Of a stretch of DNA of 64,000 nt, positions 37,659 through 46,193 are shown piece after piece (the stretch's first letter is position 1; the number at the start of each line of letters is the position of its first letter). Source of the DNA: DASYXW01 sp035934405. Lineage in GTDB: Bacteria; Acidobacteriota; Terriglobia; UBA7540. Below the pieces are notes generated by a model. It did no database searches. It was not told where the DNA came from and saw only the letters and a list, made by a program, of their open reading frames with translations. A program made the translations under genes and the position numbers. The stretch is taken from NCBI GenBank assembly GCA_035934405.1, contig DASYXW010000003.1, positions 41,338-105,337 of the forward strand, given 5' to 3'.

Positions 37659-38519
37659 TCACAGCTTCGGCAACAGCGTGTCGAGAAATCGAATCAGGTT
37701 CTCCGAAGTCGTCTTTCCCATTTCCAGAACCTCCTCGTGGCTGAGCGGCTGGCGGCTGAGGCCGGCGGCGCGATTGGTGATGGTGGCGATGCCGAGCACG
37801 CGCACGCCCGCCTGGCGCGCGGCAATGACCTCCGGAACGGTGGACATGCCGACGGCGTCGGCCCCGCAGCGTCGCAGAGCACGAATCTCAGCCGGGGTCT
37901 CGAAGCTCGGCCCGAGCAGGCTGGCGTAAACGCCTTCCGAGCATTTCAGGCGCAGGGCGGCCGCAGTGTTGCGCGCCGCGCGTCGAAGCGCGGGATCGTA
38001 GGCCTGGCTCATGTCGATGAATCGCGCCCCCCAACGCGCGTCGTGCGCGCCGGCCAGCGGATTCTGCCCCTGCATATTGATGTGGTCGGCCAGGATCAGG
38101 AAACTGCCGGGCGCGGCTTGCGGCGCGATGCCCCCGGCGGCGCAGGTGACGATGAGAGTCTCGACGCCGAGCAATGCCAGGACTCGCGTGGGAAACACCA
38201 CCTCCGCCGCCGTGTACCCTTCGTAGAGGTGCATGCGCCCGGCCAGAATCGCCACCGGAACGCCGCTCCAGCGCCCGAGGTGCAATTCACCTGCATGGCC
38301 CACCACCGTCGAGCGCGGAAAATGCGGAATACGCCGATAGGGGATTTGCTTTGCGCCTTCGAGCGATCGCGCGACGGCCCCGAGTCCCGAGCCGAGGATT
38401 ATTCCGACCCGCGGCCTAGCGCCCGGCCTGAAACCCGCCTGCGTCGTGATGTATCGGGCTGCCCGTTGCGCCTCGTCGTAACCAAGCTGACGCTTCGCTT
38501 TCGATTTGGGCTTTGCCAT
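37659..38519 (-). CDS. Purine nucleoside phosphorylase
   Basis: 286 aa from ATG 38519 (MAKPKSKAKR); the frame is open further upstream but no RBS supports it. PNP family 2 (trimeric, PunA/DeoD-II) motifs: GIILGSGLGAVARSL (phosphate loop), VVGHAGELHLG, AAGGIAPQAAPGSFLILADHIN, and SFETPAEIRALRRCGADAVGMSTVPE with the base-specificity loop. Releases free purine bases from inosine and guanosine. Followed on the same strand region by a nucleoside transporter and a pyrimidine phosphorylase, forming a salvage group. Confidence 0.93.
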   Translation of the reverse strand: MAKPKSKAKRQLGYDEAQRAARYITTQAGFRPGARPRVGIILGSGLGAVARSLEGAKQIPYRRIPHFPRSTVVGHAGELHLGRWSGVPVAILAGRMHLYEGYTAAEVVFPTRVLALLGVETLIVTCAAGGIAPQAAPGSFLILADHINMQGQNPLAGAHDARWGARFIDMSQAYDPALRRAARNTAAALRLKCSEGVYASLLGPSFETPAEIRALRRCGADAVGMSTVPEVIAARQAGVRVLGIATITNRAAGLSRQPLSHEEVLEMGKTTSENLIRFLDTLLPKL

Positions 38520-38572
38520 TGGCGTCTGCAAGGCTTGCTCGCGAATTCCGCTTCCCGATTTTGGGAAGTGAC

Positions 38573-38902
38573 TCATTTTGAAAATGGGAACCAGCCATAT
38601 AACCAAAATACTGCGAGCGCAGCAAGCCCCGCGCTCCCAAATGCGATGAAGTAAGCCTTCCTAGGCAGTTTCCGAGATGCGCTACAACGCACAAGTACGC
38701 CCGCCGCAACTGTTGTAGCAGATAACAGGAACTCAGCCTGCCAGAGAATGCCGAAATACTGCCCTACCAAATCGGGACATCTTGAACCGAATCCACAAAG
38801 GATTATAAGACCTGGGGGCATCTGGAAAACATCGAAGACAAACCAAACGAAACCAAAGACCAACAGACCCATTCCGAATGCCGACTTCTGGTTCAGCGTC
38901 AT
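38573..38902 (-). CDS. Small membrane protein, function unknown
   Basis: 109 aa from ATG 38902, 9 bp after GAGG (an ATG six bases earlier is possible). Three membrane helices by inspection: about 10-27 (GLLVFGFVWFVFDVF), 52-70 and 85-103 (AYFIAFGSAGLAALAVFWLY). Lower GC (about 50%) than its neighbours. Not recognised. Divergent from the VOC gene that starts 90 bp away. Confidence 0.6.
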   Translation of the reverse strand: MTLNQKSAFGMGLLVFGFVWFVFDVFQMPPGLIILCGFGSRCPDLVGQYFGILWQAEFLLSATTVAAGVLVRCSASRKLPRKAYFIAFGSAGLAALAVFWLYGWFPFSK

Positions 38903-38993
38903 ATACATCCGCCTCGAATCAGACCGGAGGCCTAATCCAAGAGCGCCGCAATCTCTTCCCGATTCTGAGTTCGAATTGCGAGTGTCGGTTAAA

Positions 38994-39455
38994 ATGGCAA
39001 CCGGAGCTTCAATGGCAAATCGGAACCGGCCCCGCTTCGTCGGAGTCGAGCTCTATTTCGAAGATCTGAGTCGCGCCCGGCAGTTTTACCGCGACGTCCT
39101 CGGTCTCGATCTTTCCGACGAAGAAGCCGGCCACTACGCCAAGTTCGACGGCGGTTCAGGCTTCATCTGCCTCGAACGCAAGGGTTCAGAGACCTACCCT
39201 TCGCGCGACAAGGCCGTTGTATTTTTCGAAGTACCCGAGCTTCCGGCCATCGTCGAAGCTATCGGGCGCGAGCGGTTTGTCCATTACGAGCCCGCCGGAA
39301 ACGGCCGGCCGCCGTGGGCCGTCCTTCACGATCCTGAAGGCCACAACGTGCTACTGCTCCAGAGGGCTTCCCGGGCGGCGCGGCGCAAAACGCGGTCGCC
39401 TGTTGCACCCGCTCGCCAATCCAAGAGCCAAAGTCCCAAATACAAGATCAAGTGA
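38994..39455 (+). CDS. VOC-family protein (glyoxalase-like)
   Basis: 153 aa from ATG 38994 (MATGASMANRNRP); ATG 39012 also possible. VOC domain with FVGVELYFEDLSRARQFYRD at the start and PPWAVLHDPEGHNVLLLQ at the end; the Glu in VELYFEDL and the His in GHYAKF suit metal binding. C-terminal basic tail. Substrate unknown. Its stop overlaps the end of the convergent nucleoside transporter gene by 8 bp. Confidence 0.85.
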   Translation: MATGASMANRNRPRFVGVELYFEDLSRARQFYRDVLGLDLSDEEAGHYAKFDGGSGFICLERKGSETYPSRDKAVVFFEVPELPAIVEAIGRERFVHYEPAGNGRPPWAVLHDPEGHNVLLLQRASRAARRKTRSPVAPARQSKSQSPKYKIK

Positions 39456-40662
39456 GCAGCAGTCCCGCGATGGCCGCCGCGAGATAGTTCGCCAGGGTCC
39501 CCGCCAGCAGGGCGCGGAATCCCAGCCGCGCCAGGTCGTGCTTGCGCGACGGCGCCAGCGATCCGATGCCGGCAATCTGAATCCCAATCGAGGAAAAATT
39601 GGAAAAGCCACAGAGCGCGTAGGTGGCAATCGTAAACGACCGCGCCGCGATGTGTCCCTTCAGGGGACCCAGCATGGAGAAAGCCACGAACTCATTGAGC
39701 ACGAGCTTCGTGCCCATCAAATTCCCTACCGTTGCCGCGTCGCTCCAGGGCACGCCCAGCAACCAGGCGACCGGGGCGAGCGCGTGCCCGAAGATCCACT
39801 GCAAGTCGATATTCAGATGCAGATAGTGAAAAACGCCCAGGAGACCATTGCTGAGGTAGACGAGCGCGACAAAGGCGACGAGCACCGCGCCCACGTTCAG
39901 CGCCAGATACAAGCCGTCGCTGACGCCGTGCGAGGCTGCGTCCAGCAGGTTGATGTCGCGCTTCTCCATCTTAATCTTCGATTGGCCGAGTGTCTTTGGT
40001 ATCTGGGTCTCAGGAACTAGAATCTTGGAGAGCAGGATGGCGCCGGGCGCGGTCATAAAGACGGCCGTGAGCAGGTGACGCGCTTCCGCGCCGAACAGGA
40101 TATAAGCGCCCAGCACGGCTCCGGAAACGTGCGCCATGCCGGCGGTCATCACGGTCATCAACTCCGATTCCGTGAGCTCTTCGAGATAAGGGCGAATTAC
40201 CAGGGGCGCTTCGGTTTGTCCAATCATGATGCTGGCCGCTACTTCCAGTGACTCCGCCCCGCTCGTGCGCATAACCTTCTGCATCGCGCGTCCCATGAGC
40301 CGCACGAGCGCCGGCAGGATTCCCAGGTAGTAGAGGATGGCCGACAGGCAGGCGATGTAGATGATGATCGGCAGCACCTGGAAGGCGAAGATGAGTCCCA
40401 AGTGGCCCTGGGGATCACCCAGCGGCCCGAAAACAAACTTCGAGCCCGCAAAGGCGAAGTTCAGCAGCCACACGGCGCCGCGCGAAGCCTCATCGAGGGT
40501 CCAATAGCCGGCACGAGTTCGCAGGACGAACAGGCCGATTAGCAACTGCAGTCCCAGCCCCCAACCGACCACGCGCCAACTGATGGCCCGACGGTTCTGA
40601 GAGAAGGCGAAGGCCACGCCGAGGATCACGAGCATTCCAAGCAGAGGAATGAGATGGGCCAT
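39448..40662 (-). CDS. Concentrative nucleoside transporter (NupC/CNT family)
   Basis: 404 aa, about ten membrane helices. CNT motifs include LYYLGILPALVRLMGRAMQKVMRTSGAESL, GQTEAPLVIRPYLEEL, EAFVAFSMLGPLKGHIAARSFTIATYALCGFSNFSSIGIQ and GTLANYLAAAIAGLL. Na+- or H+-coupled uptake of nucleosides. It sits between purine nucleoside phosphorylase and pyrimidine nucleoside phosphorylase, which together give nucleoside uptake and phosphorolysis. Confidence 0.95.
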   Translation of the reverse strand: MAHLIPLLGMLVILGVAFAFSQNRRAISWRVVGWGLGLQLLIGLFVLRTRAGYWTLDEASRGAVWLLNFAFAGSKFVFGPLGDPQGHLGLIFAFQVLPIIIYIACLSAILYYLGILPALVRLMGRAMQKVMRTSGAESLEVAASIMIGQTEAPLVIRPYLEELTESELMTVMTAGMAHVSGAVLGAYILFGAEARHLLTAVFMTAPGAILLSKILVPETQIPKTLGQSKIKMEKRDINLLDAASHGVSDGLYLALNVGAVLVAFVALVYLSNGLLGVFHYLHLNIDLQWIFGHALAPVAWLLGVPWSDAATVGNLMGTKLVLNEFVAFSMLGPLKGHIAARSFTIATYALCGFSNFSSIGIQIAGIGSLAPSRKHDLARLGFRALLAGTLANYLAAAIAGLLLT

Positions 40663-40677
40663 TTGGGATTCTCGATC

Positions 40678-42033
40678 TTAGATTTCAGATTGTTGAGTCT
40701 CGCTCTCCATTGGTTCTCCAAAGCTACTGCCGGACACGCGCTCCCGAATCAGCACCGGCGGCCTCACCGGTTTCGGCGAAATGACCGTGGCCGAGCGAAG
40801 CATCTCGCGCACGCGAGGAAGGCGCGAGCGGTCGTTGGCATAGATGGCGCAAATCCGCTCGCCGGCGCGGACCGGGTCACCGACCTTCTTCTCGAACACC
40901 AGCCCGACCGCGGGATCGATCACCGAATCCAGCCGCTCGCGGCCGGCGCCGAGGAGCATTGAAGCGCGCCCGACGGTCTCGGCTTCAAGACGGGCAACAT
41001 AGCCGTCCTCCCAGGCAACAAAAGCATCCTCATCCTGGGCCCGGGCAAAGCGCGAGGAGTCGTCGAGCACGCACGCGTCGCCGCCTTGCTGGCTGATACA
41101 CTCGCGGAACCTTTCGAGCGCCTGCCCGCTCGCCAGCACGGAATCAAAACGGGCGCGCGCACTCTCGATTGACCTCTCCACGCCGCCCAGCAGGAACATG
41201 GCGGCGGTCAGCTCGCGTGAAATCTCAACCAAGTCGCGCGGCCCGCGGCCCTTGAGCGTCTCGATGCACTCGATCACTTCGAGCGCGTTGCCCACTGCCC
41301 GCCCCAGCGGCTGGTCCATGTCGGTAATCAGCGCCGTCATGCGCTTGCCGCAGGCGGCGCCGATTTCCACCATGCGCCGCGCGAGTTGGCGAGAATCTTC
41401 CAGCTTCTTCATGAAAGCGCCGGAGCCGGTTTTCACGTCGAGCACCAGGCCGTCAATGCCTTCGGCCAGTTTCTTGCTCATGATTGAGGCGCTGATGAGC
41501 GGCAGAGATTCGACGGTTGCGGTCACGTCGCGCAGCGCATAAAGCTTACGGTCAGCGGGAGCGAGTTCATCCGTTTGCCCGATCAGCGCGCAGCCACAAG
41601 CCGCCAGCACGCGGCGGAACTCGGCCAGGTTCAGGCGGGTGTTGAAGCCGGGAATGGACTCGAGCTTGTCGAGCGTGCCGCCGGTATGCCCGAGGCCGCG
41701 CCCGGAAATCATGGGGACGAGCAAACCGCCCGCCGCGGCGGCCGGCGCGACCACGAGCGAAGTTTTGTCGCCGACGCCGCCCGTGGAGTGCTTGTCAACC
41801 TTGGGCTGAGGCAGATCGGAGAAATCGAGCACCCGACCCGAGCGCATCATGGCCTCGGTCAGATCGGCAGTCTCGCGTGCGTCGAGCCCGCGAAAATAGA
41901 CGGCCATCGCAAACGCCGCGGCCTGGTAATCGGGAATGCGGCCCGCCGTGTAGCCTTCGATGAAATGGAAGATGTCTTCGCGCCGCAGGGGCTGGCCGTC
42001 GCGCTTGGCGCGGATGAAGAGAGGAGTATCCAT
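40678..42033 (-). CDS. deoA: Pyrimidine nucleoside (thymidine) phosphorylase
   Basis: 451 aa. Family signature region SGRGLGHTGGTLDKLESIPG, catalytic and phosphate sites KHSTGGVGDKTSL and KLAEGIDGLVLDVKTGSGAFMK. A C-terminal PYNP_C domain follows. Cleaves thymidine or uridine with phosphate to the base and (deoxy)ribose 1-phosphate. Starts ATG 42033 and ends 15 bp before the transporter gene, so the two are cotranscribed. Confidence 0.95.
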   Translation of the reverse strand: MDTPLFIRAKRDGQPLRREDIFHFIEGYTAGRIPDYQAAAFAMAVYFRGLDARETADLTEAMMRSGRVLDFSDLPQPKVDKHSTGGVGDKTSLVVAPAAAAGGLLVPMISGRGLGHTGGTLDKLESIPGFNTRLNLAEFRRVLAACGCALIGQTDELAPADRKLYALRDVTATVESLPLISASIMSKKLAEGIDGLVLDVKTGSGAFMKKLEDSRQLARRMVEIGAACGKRMTALITDMDQPLGRAVGNALEVIECIETLKGRGPRDLVEISRELTAAMFLLGGVERSIESARARFDSVLASGQALERFRECISQQGGDACVLDDSSRFARAQDEDAFVAWEDGYVARLEAETVGRASMLLGAGRERLDSVIDPAVGLVFEKKVGDPVRAGERICAIYANDRSRLPRVREMLRSATVISPKPVRPPVLIRERVSGSSFGEPMESETQQSEI

Positions 42034-42090
42034 CAGCAGAGGCCGAGTGGAGAGTTATAGCAGAAGTCTTGGAGAATTCATATCAGAAGC

Positions 42091-42165
42091 CTAACCACAG
42101 AGACACACCGCCCCCCTGCTTCTTTGATTTCCGCATTCTCTGTGCCTCAGTGCCTCTGTGGCTAG
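42091..42165. repeat. CCACAGAG inverted repeat
   Basis: Arms CTAACCACAGAG (42091-42102) and CTCTGTGGCTAG (42154-42165), one mismatch, 51 bp apart, in the gap between the phosphorylase and phosphoesterase genes. The inner part also contains CTCTGTGCCTCAGTGCCTCT. This 'CCACAGAGACACAGAG' type intergenic element is widespread in environmental bacteria, from memory. Confidence 0.7.
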
Positions 42166-42169
42166 CTGT

Positions 42170-43006
42170 CTAGGCTCGACGCAGCCTCAGGCAAGCGATC
42201 TCCGGCGGACACCCGATGCGGACCGGTAGCACGACCTTGCCGATGCCGCGATTGACGTAAATCTGCGTGCCGTCGAGCCGGTTCCAGCCGGCCACAAAAC
42301 GTTCGCCGAGCTTCGAGCGATAGAGCGAGCCGAAGCCCGGAACCCTGATCTGGCCGCCGTGGGTGTGGCCCGCGAGGATGAAATCGATTCCGTGTGGCGC
42401 GGCTCGCCAGATGCCGAGGGGGTTGTGGCAGAGCAGGACCTTGGGGTCGTGCGCCGGCAGAGAACGCAGCGCCGCGGGCAGGTCGTCCGCCGCCCAATCG
42501 AGGTCGTCCACGCCCACCAGCCACAGCGTGCTCGGGCCCGCGCGCAGCGCATGATGCGCGTTGCGGAGCACGTGGATGCGCTGGGCGCGCAGGGCGAGCG
42601 TCACTGCGTCCGCGTCTACCTGGAAGTCGTGATTGCCCAGCACCGCGTAAACGCCTTTCCTGGCGCGCAGTTTGCCCAGAGCGCGCGCCACCGGCCAGAT
42701 GTAAGAAGGAGAAAGCGTGACGTAATCGCCGGTGAGGGCCACCACGTCCGGCTCGAGTTCGTTGGCCAGTTGGACCACGCGCTGGACATCTTCGAGCGGC
42801 GTGAACAGGCTGTGATGGATATCGGTCAGGTGGACGACCTTCAGGCCGTCGTGGGCGGCGGAGAGCCTCCGCAACCAGATGGTGGTCTCGGTGATTTCGG
42901 GATCGGGCGCGAAGAGCAGGGGCGGAATGTCCCGCTCCGGACGGCTGAGGGAGAGTGTGGTCAGGCCGCGGGGGCGAAGCGATCGTCGAGAAGCGGCGTG
43001 TCTCAC
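42170..43006 (-). CDS. Calcineurin-like metallophosphoesterase
   Basis: 278 aa from GTG 43006, which overlaps the stop of the IMPase gene (GTGA); a GTG at 43045 would overlap it by 43 bp. Metal motifs: HLTDIHH (DxH), LTGDYVTL (GDx), LGNHDFQVD (GNHD), CHNPLG and LAGHTHGGQ (GHxH). Similar to the YkuE-type phosphoesterases that act on the outside of the membrane, but only weak N-terminal hydrophobicity is seen here. Substrate unknown. Confidence 0.9.
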   Translation of the reverse strand: MRHAASRRSLRPRGLTTLSLSRPERDIPPLLFAPDPEITETTIWLRRLSAAHDGLKVVHLTDIHHSLFTPLEDVQRVVQLANELEPDVVALTGDYVTLSPSYIWPVARALGKLRARKGVYAVLGNHDFQVDADAVTLALRAQRIHVLRNAHHALRAGPSTLWLVGVDDLDWAADDLPAALRSLPAHDPKVLLCHNPLGIWRAAPHGIDFILAGHTHGGQIRVPGFGSLYRSKLGERFVAGWNRLDGTQIYVNRGIGKVVLPVRIGCPPEIACLRLRRA

Positions 43007-43791
43007 GATATTCCGTCCTTCGTCACCTGAGCAAACACTTCGCACATGGCGTCATGGACCAGGCCGTTCGATGCAAGAATTTCGTCGCCGAGAAGATCGA
43101 ACGGCCGGCCAGCGGTGTCGGTGACGCGGCCGCCGGCCTCGACGACCAGCAGCGACCCAGCGGCCTTGTCCCACGGATTCAGCTTGAACTCCCAGAAGCC
43201 CTCGAAGCGGCCCGCCGCAACCGAACATAGGTCGAGCGCCGCCGAGCCCGCCCGCCGAATACCATGGGAGAGCGTCGTGAAGCGGTAGTAGTACCGGATG
43301 TTCTGCGCGTGATTATTCGCCATGGGCGGGAAGCCGGTAGCCAACAGACTCTCGGCGAGCGCCGGAGTCTTCGAGACGTGGAGGCGCTTGTGGTTCAGGT
43401 AGGCGCCCGCGCCGCGCTCTGCCGTGAAGAGCTCGTCGCGGGTGGGATCGTAGACGACGCCCGAGACCATTTCGCCTCGATAGGAAAGTCCGAGGGTCAC
43501 GCAGAAAGCCGGATAGCCGTGAGCGAAATTCGTAGTGCCGTCGAGCGGGTCGACGTACCAGGTGTAATCCGAGCCCGTCTGCTGCCCCCCGCCCTCCTCG
43601 GCCACGATGGCGTGCTTCGGAAAATGACTGCGCAGGCGCTCGATGATCAGCGTTTCGGACCGCCGGTCCGCGTCGGTAACGAGGTCCGAGGGCCGCTTGT
43701 AAGTGATCTCGTGCGGGCGCACAAAGAGCTGGGCCAGCAAGGCACCGGCCTCTTTGGCGATCTCGACCGCAGTCTGAAGATAACCTTCCAT
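43003..43791 (-). CDS. Inositol monophosphatase family protein
   Basis: 262 aa, usual length. Metal-site motifs: IVAEEGGGQ (Glu), WYVDPLDGTTNFAHGYP (DPxDGT), and the C-terminal NPWDKAAGSLLVVEAGG (WDxAAG). Mg2+-dependent hydrolysis of inositol or related phosphomonoesters. It follows the MoaD-MoaE gene by 6 bp and overlaps the phosphoesterase gene, so it belongs to one operon. Confidence 0.94.
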   Translation of the reverse strand: MEGYLQTAVEIAKEAGALLAQLFVRPHEITYKRPSDLVTDADRRSETLIIERLRSHFPKHAIVAEEGGGQQTGSDYTWYVDPLDGTTNFAHGYPAFCVTLGLSYRGEMVSGVVYDPTRDELFTAERGAGAYLNHKRLHVSKTPALAESLLATGFPPMANNHAQNIRYYYRFTTLSHGIRRAGSAALDLCSVAAGRFEGFWEFKLNPWDKAAGSLLVVEAGGRVTDTAGRPFDLLGDEILASNGLVHDAMCEVFAQVTKDGIS

Positions 43792-43797
43792 GTGCTC

Positions 43798-44496
43798 CTA
43801 TTTCTCCACCTCAAAGAGAACCTTCGTCGCGCCTTGCCCTTCCGCCCAGATCGCGCCGTCGGCAAAGTGTTCCTTTTTCCAAATGGGCACCACCTGCTTC
43901 AGCCGGTCAATGAGATAGTGGCATGCGTCAAAAGCGGCGTGCCGATGGGCTGCGGTCACGATGATGGCGACGCTGGTCTCGCCGATCTCCAGGCGCCCGA
44001 CGCGATGCACGATGCCGATGCGGTCGATGGGAAATTTGCGCCGAGCCTCCCCGCTAATCTCTTCCATTTTGCGCAGCGCCATCGGCTCGTAGGCTTCGTA
44101 TTCGAGATAACGAGTCTTGCGCCCGTGCAGGTTGTCGCGGACGATGCCCTCAAAGGTAACCACCGCGCCATCGTCGGGAGCCTTCAGTTCGCGGGCCAGG
44201 TCGTCGGCGCGCAGCACATCGCGCGTGATGCGAAAGACGTCATCACCGCCGCTCCCTCCACTGACGGGCGGCAGGAATGCTACCTCGTCGCCGTCGGCGA
44301 GAGCCAGCGACTGTTCGGCTACTTCCTGGTTGACGGCTACGACCAGCGACGCGGAGATCTCCGCCAGACGCGGAAAGCGATCCTCGTAACGCCGCCAGAG
44401 GTCGCCCAGCCGGTCGCCGTCCTGGACCTCGGCCTGCTCCTGGCCGAAACCGGTCAGGTCGCGAGTCAGGCCGAAGAAAAGCACCTTCACGTTCAC
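43798..44496 (-). CDS. MoaD-MoaE fusion (molybdopterin synthase)
   Basis: 232 aa. The N-terminal ubiquitin-like MoaD domain (1-81, KVLFFGLTRDLTG ... VAFLPPVSGG) is fused to MoaE (about 86-232, VTFEGIVRD, IGIVHRVGRLEIGE, VPIWKKEHFADG). The MoaD terminal Gly-Gly that carries the thiocarboxylate is at 80-81 inside SGGSGG, so it must be freed by cleavage. From memory, MoaX of mycobacteria and a Deinococcus protein have the same fusion and are cleaved after the Gly-Gly. Makes molybdopterin, needed by the CoxL-type enzyme in this window. GTG start; coupled context with the ArsA-type operon. Confidence 0.92.
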   Translation of the reverse strand: MNVKVLFFGLTRDLTGFGQEQAEVQDGDRLGDLWRRYEDRFPRLAEISASLVVAVNQEVAEQSLALADGDEVAFLPPVSGGSGGDDVFRITRDVLRADDLARELKAPDDGAVVTFEGIVRDNLHGRKTRYLEYEAYEPMALRKMEEISGEARRKFPIDRIGIVHRVGRLEIGETSVAIIVTAAHRHAAFDACHYLIDRLKQVVPIWKKEHFADGAIWAEGQGATKVLFEVEK

Positions 44497-44506
44497 GTGG
44501 TGCGCC

Positions 44507-44782
44507 TCAGTCCTCCACCCGGATGCGTTTCATCTCGGGCGAACGCTCCTCTTCGCGCAGCCACTCGATGGTCTCGTCGAGCAAAGCGCGCATGGCTTCG
44601 AGCACCTCGACGCCGGCGTTACGCAGATGTCGCGCCGAGCGTGAGGCAGCCTTGCGGCGCCGGCGCACGAGCGGCAGCAACTCGCGCATCAGCCACACGG
44701 CGACGGGCGGGATGCGCACCGAGGTCGGGACTTCTTCGCGCTCACGCCGAGCGCTTCTCCGATTTTGTTTCGCTCTGGGCAT
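44507..44782 (-). CDS. Small basic helical protein, function unknown
   Basis: 91 aa, very rich in Arg and Glu (RRSARREREEV, LVRRRRKAASRSARHLRNAGVEVLEAM, WLREEERSPEMKRIRVED). Probably one long amphipathic helix. Its ATG lies inside the 3' end of the ArsA-type gene (41-bp overlap) and its end is 10 bp before MoaD-MoaE, so it is cotranscribed. Not recognised; possibly nucleic-acid binding by composition, which is only an inference. Confidence 0.5.
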   Translation of the reverse strand: MPRAKQNRRSARREREEVPTSVRIPPVAVWLMRELLPLVRRRRKAASRSARHLRNAGVEVLEAMRALLDETIEWLREEERSPEMKRIRVED

Positions 44783-45965
44783 AGTTCCTCCCTAACACCA
44801 CAACAAGCTCGCCTTCTTTCACGCGGGCGCTCACGGGCTCCAGCCGCGCCATGCGCGGCGGCAGAGAAACGTGCCGCTTGATGGACCCGATGCGGATCAC
44901 GAGTTCGTCGAGCTTCTTATGGAGATTCACATCCTTGCTGGTGACAAACGGCAGGCGCAGGTGGAGGTGATAGTCACTGCCGACCTTGCGGAAGCGATAC
45001 GGCGCTTCGTTGAAGAAACAAGTGGCTGGGTCGCGGCCAGCGAAGAGCTCTTTGGCCAGCCTCCGCAGCCGCTCCGCGCCCAGCACCTCGTCCTGAAACA
45101 GCGGCAGGCGCCAGACCGGCACCGGCTCGAAAAATTCCTCAATGGCCTCCACCCAGCGCTCCTGTGTTTCGCGCCAGGCGTTGAAGAAAGCGTCGCGCAC
45201 GTCGGTGGGCAGAATGCGGTTCACGATCACGGCGTCCACCGTGAGGCCGTAGAGGCAGAAGAACGTGAAAGCCCGCTGGGTTTCCTTGAGCACCATCTTC
45301 TCAGGATTGGTCACCAGGCGGATCGTGGTCACCTTGGGATCGGCCAGCAGCTTGTCGATGCCTTCGAGTTTGCCGTGCAGGTCCTGCAGGTTCTGAAAGT
45401 AGTCTTCCTCGGGGAGCGGCACCGACGTCATGGCGTTGAGCACGGGACGCACCATGCGGGCCACTCGGCGCTCCACCTTAAAAATCTTCGACATGTACCA
45501 CTCGAGCGTGGTGGGGATGCTGACGAATCGCAGCGATTCACCTGTGGGGGCGCAGTCGAGGATAATCACGTCGAACGACTTTTCGCGCGCATACTGGTTG
45601 ACGTACAACAGCGAACTCACTTCCTCCATGCCGGGAAAGATCGCCAGCTCTTCAGCGAGGGTCTTTTCGAGGCCGGAGACGTTGAGCAGCGCCGAGACGT
45701 AACCGTAGACGGAATCCCAGTGACGGGTGATTTCCTCCTGCACGTCCACTTCCTGAATCCAGAGGTTCCTGGCCACGCTCGCGAGCTGGCCCGCCTCGTG
45801 GTCCATCAGAGGTTTTTCCAGGTCGAAGCAATCGCTCAACGAGTGCGCGGGGTCAACCGACATGACGAGCGTCCGGTAGCCGCGCCGCGCGAGTTCCAGA
45901 CCGGTCGCGGCCGAGATGCTGGTCTTGCCCACGCCGCCCTTGCCGCTATATAGAATAATGCGCAT
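44742..45965 (-). CDS. ArsA/Get3-family ATPase with HSP20-like C-terminal domain
   Basis: 407 aa from ATG 45965 (MRIILYSGKGGVGKTSIS). Deviant Walker A GKGGVGKT at residues 8-15, VMSVDPAHSLSDCFDL switch region, and a C-terminal ArsA_HSP20-like domain (about 325-400: YHLHLRLPFVTSKDVNL ... ELVVVLG). Single ATPase domain, unlike the tandem ArsA of E. coli arsenic pumps. Such proteins act as dimers, either in tail-anchored protein targeting (Get3) or arsenite export. No arsB lies nearby and no CxxC metalloid site is visible, so an arsenic role is uncertain. Confidence 0.9.
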   Translation of the reverse strand: MRIILYSGKGGVGKTSISAATGLELARRGYRTLVMSVDPAHSLSDCFDLEKPLMDHEAGQLASVARNLWIQEVDVQEEITRHWDSVYGYVSALLNVSGLEKTLAEELAIFPGMEEVSSLLYVNQYAREKSFDVIILDCAPTGESLRFVSIPTTLEWYMSKIFKVERRVARMVRPVLNAMTSVPLPEEDYFQNLQDLHGKLEGIDKLLADPKVTTIRLVTNPEKMVLKETQRAFTFFCLYGLTVDAVIVNRILPTDVRDAFFNAWRETQERWVEAIEEFFEPVPVWRLPLFQDEVLGAERLRRLAKELFAGRDPATCFFNEAPYRFRKVGSDYHLHLRLPFVTSKDVNLHKKLDELVIRIGSIKRHVSLPPRMARLEPVSARVKEGELVVVLGRNYAQSETKSEKRSA

Positions 45966-46193
45966 GACGGTGATAACGGTCTCAATTCCAGCATAGCACC
46001 AAGACCACATGTGTACCATCTGCGGTGACCGAAAATTGGGAACAAAACGGGCCAGAATTTGGTAGACTTCCGCAGAAGGGCGTTGGAAACACAGGCGCAG
46101 AACCGATCTGACTTATCATGGCGCAGGAGGTGACCGGTTCGAATCCGGGTGCCCCGGTTACTCTGCCGGCTCCGCGCTGACTTGGGCGAACGC

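Noticed and set aside
43264..44784. 506-aa plus-strand frame opposite IMPase, MoaD-MoaE and the basic protein
   Set aside because: Antisense shadow across three genes with strong family motifs.
46134..46157. T-arm-like GGTTCGAATCC followed by GTGCCCCGG
   Set aside because: It looks like the 3' end of a tRNA, but no matching 5' acceptor strand, D arm or anticodon stem fits upstream. At most a tRNA remnant or attachment-site scar.
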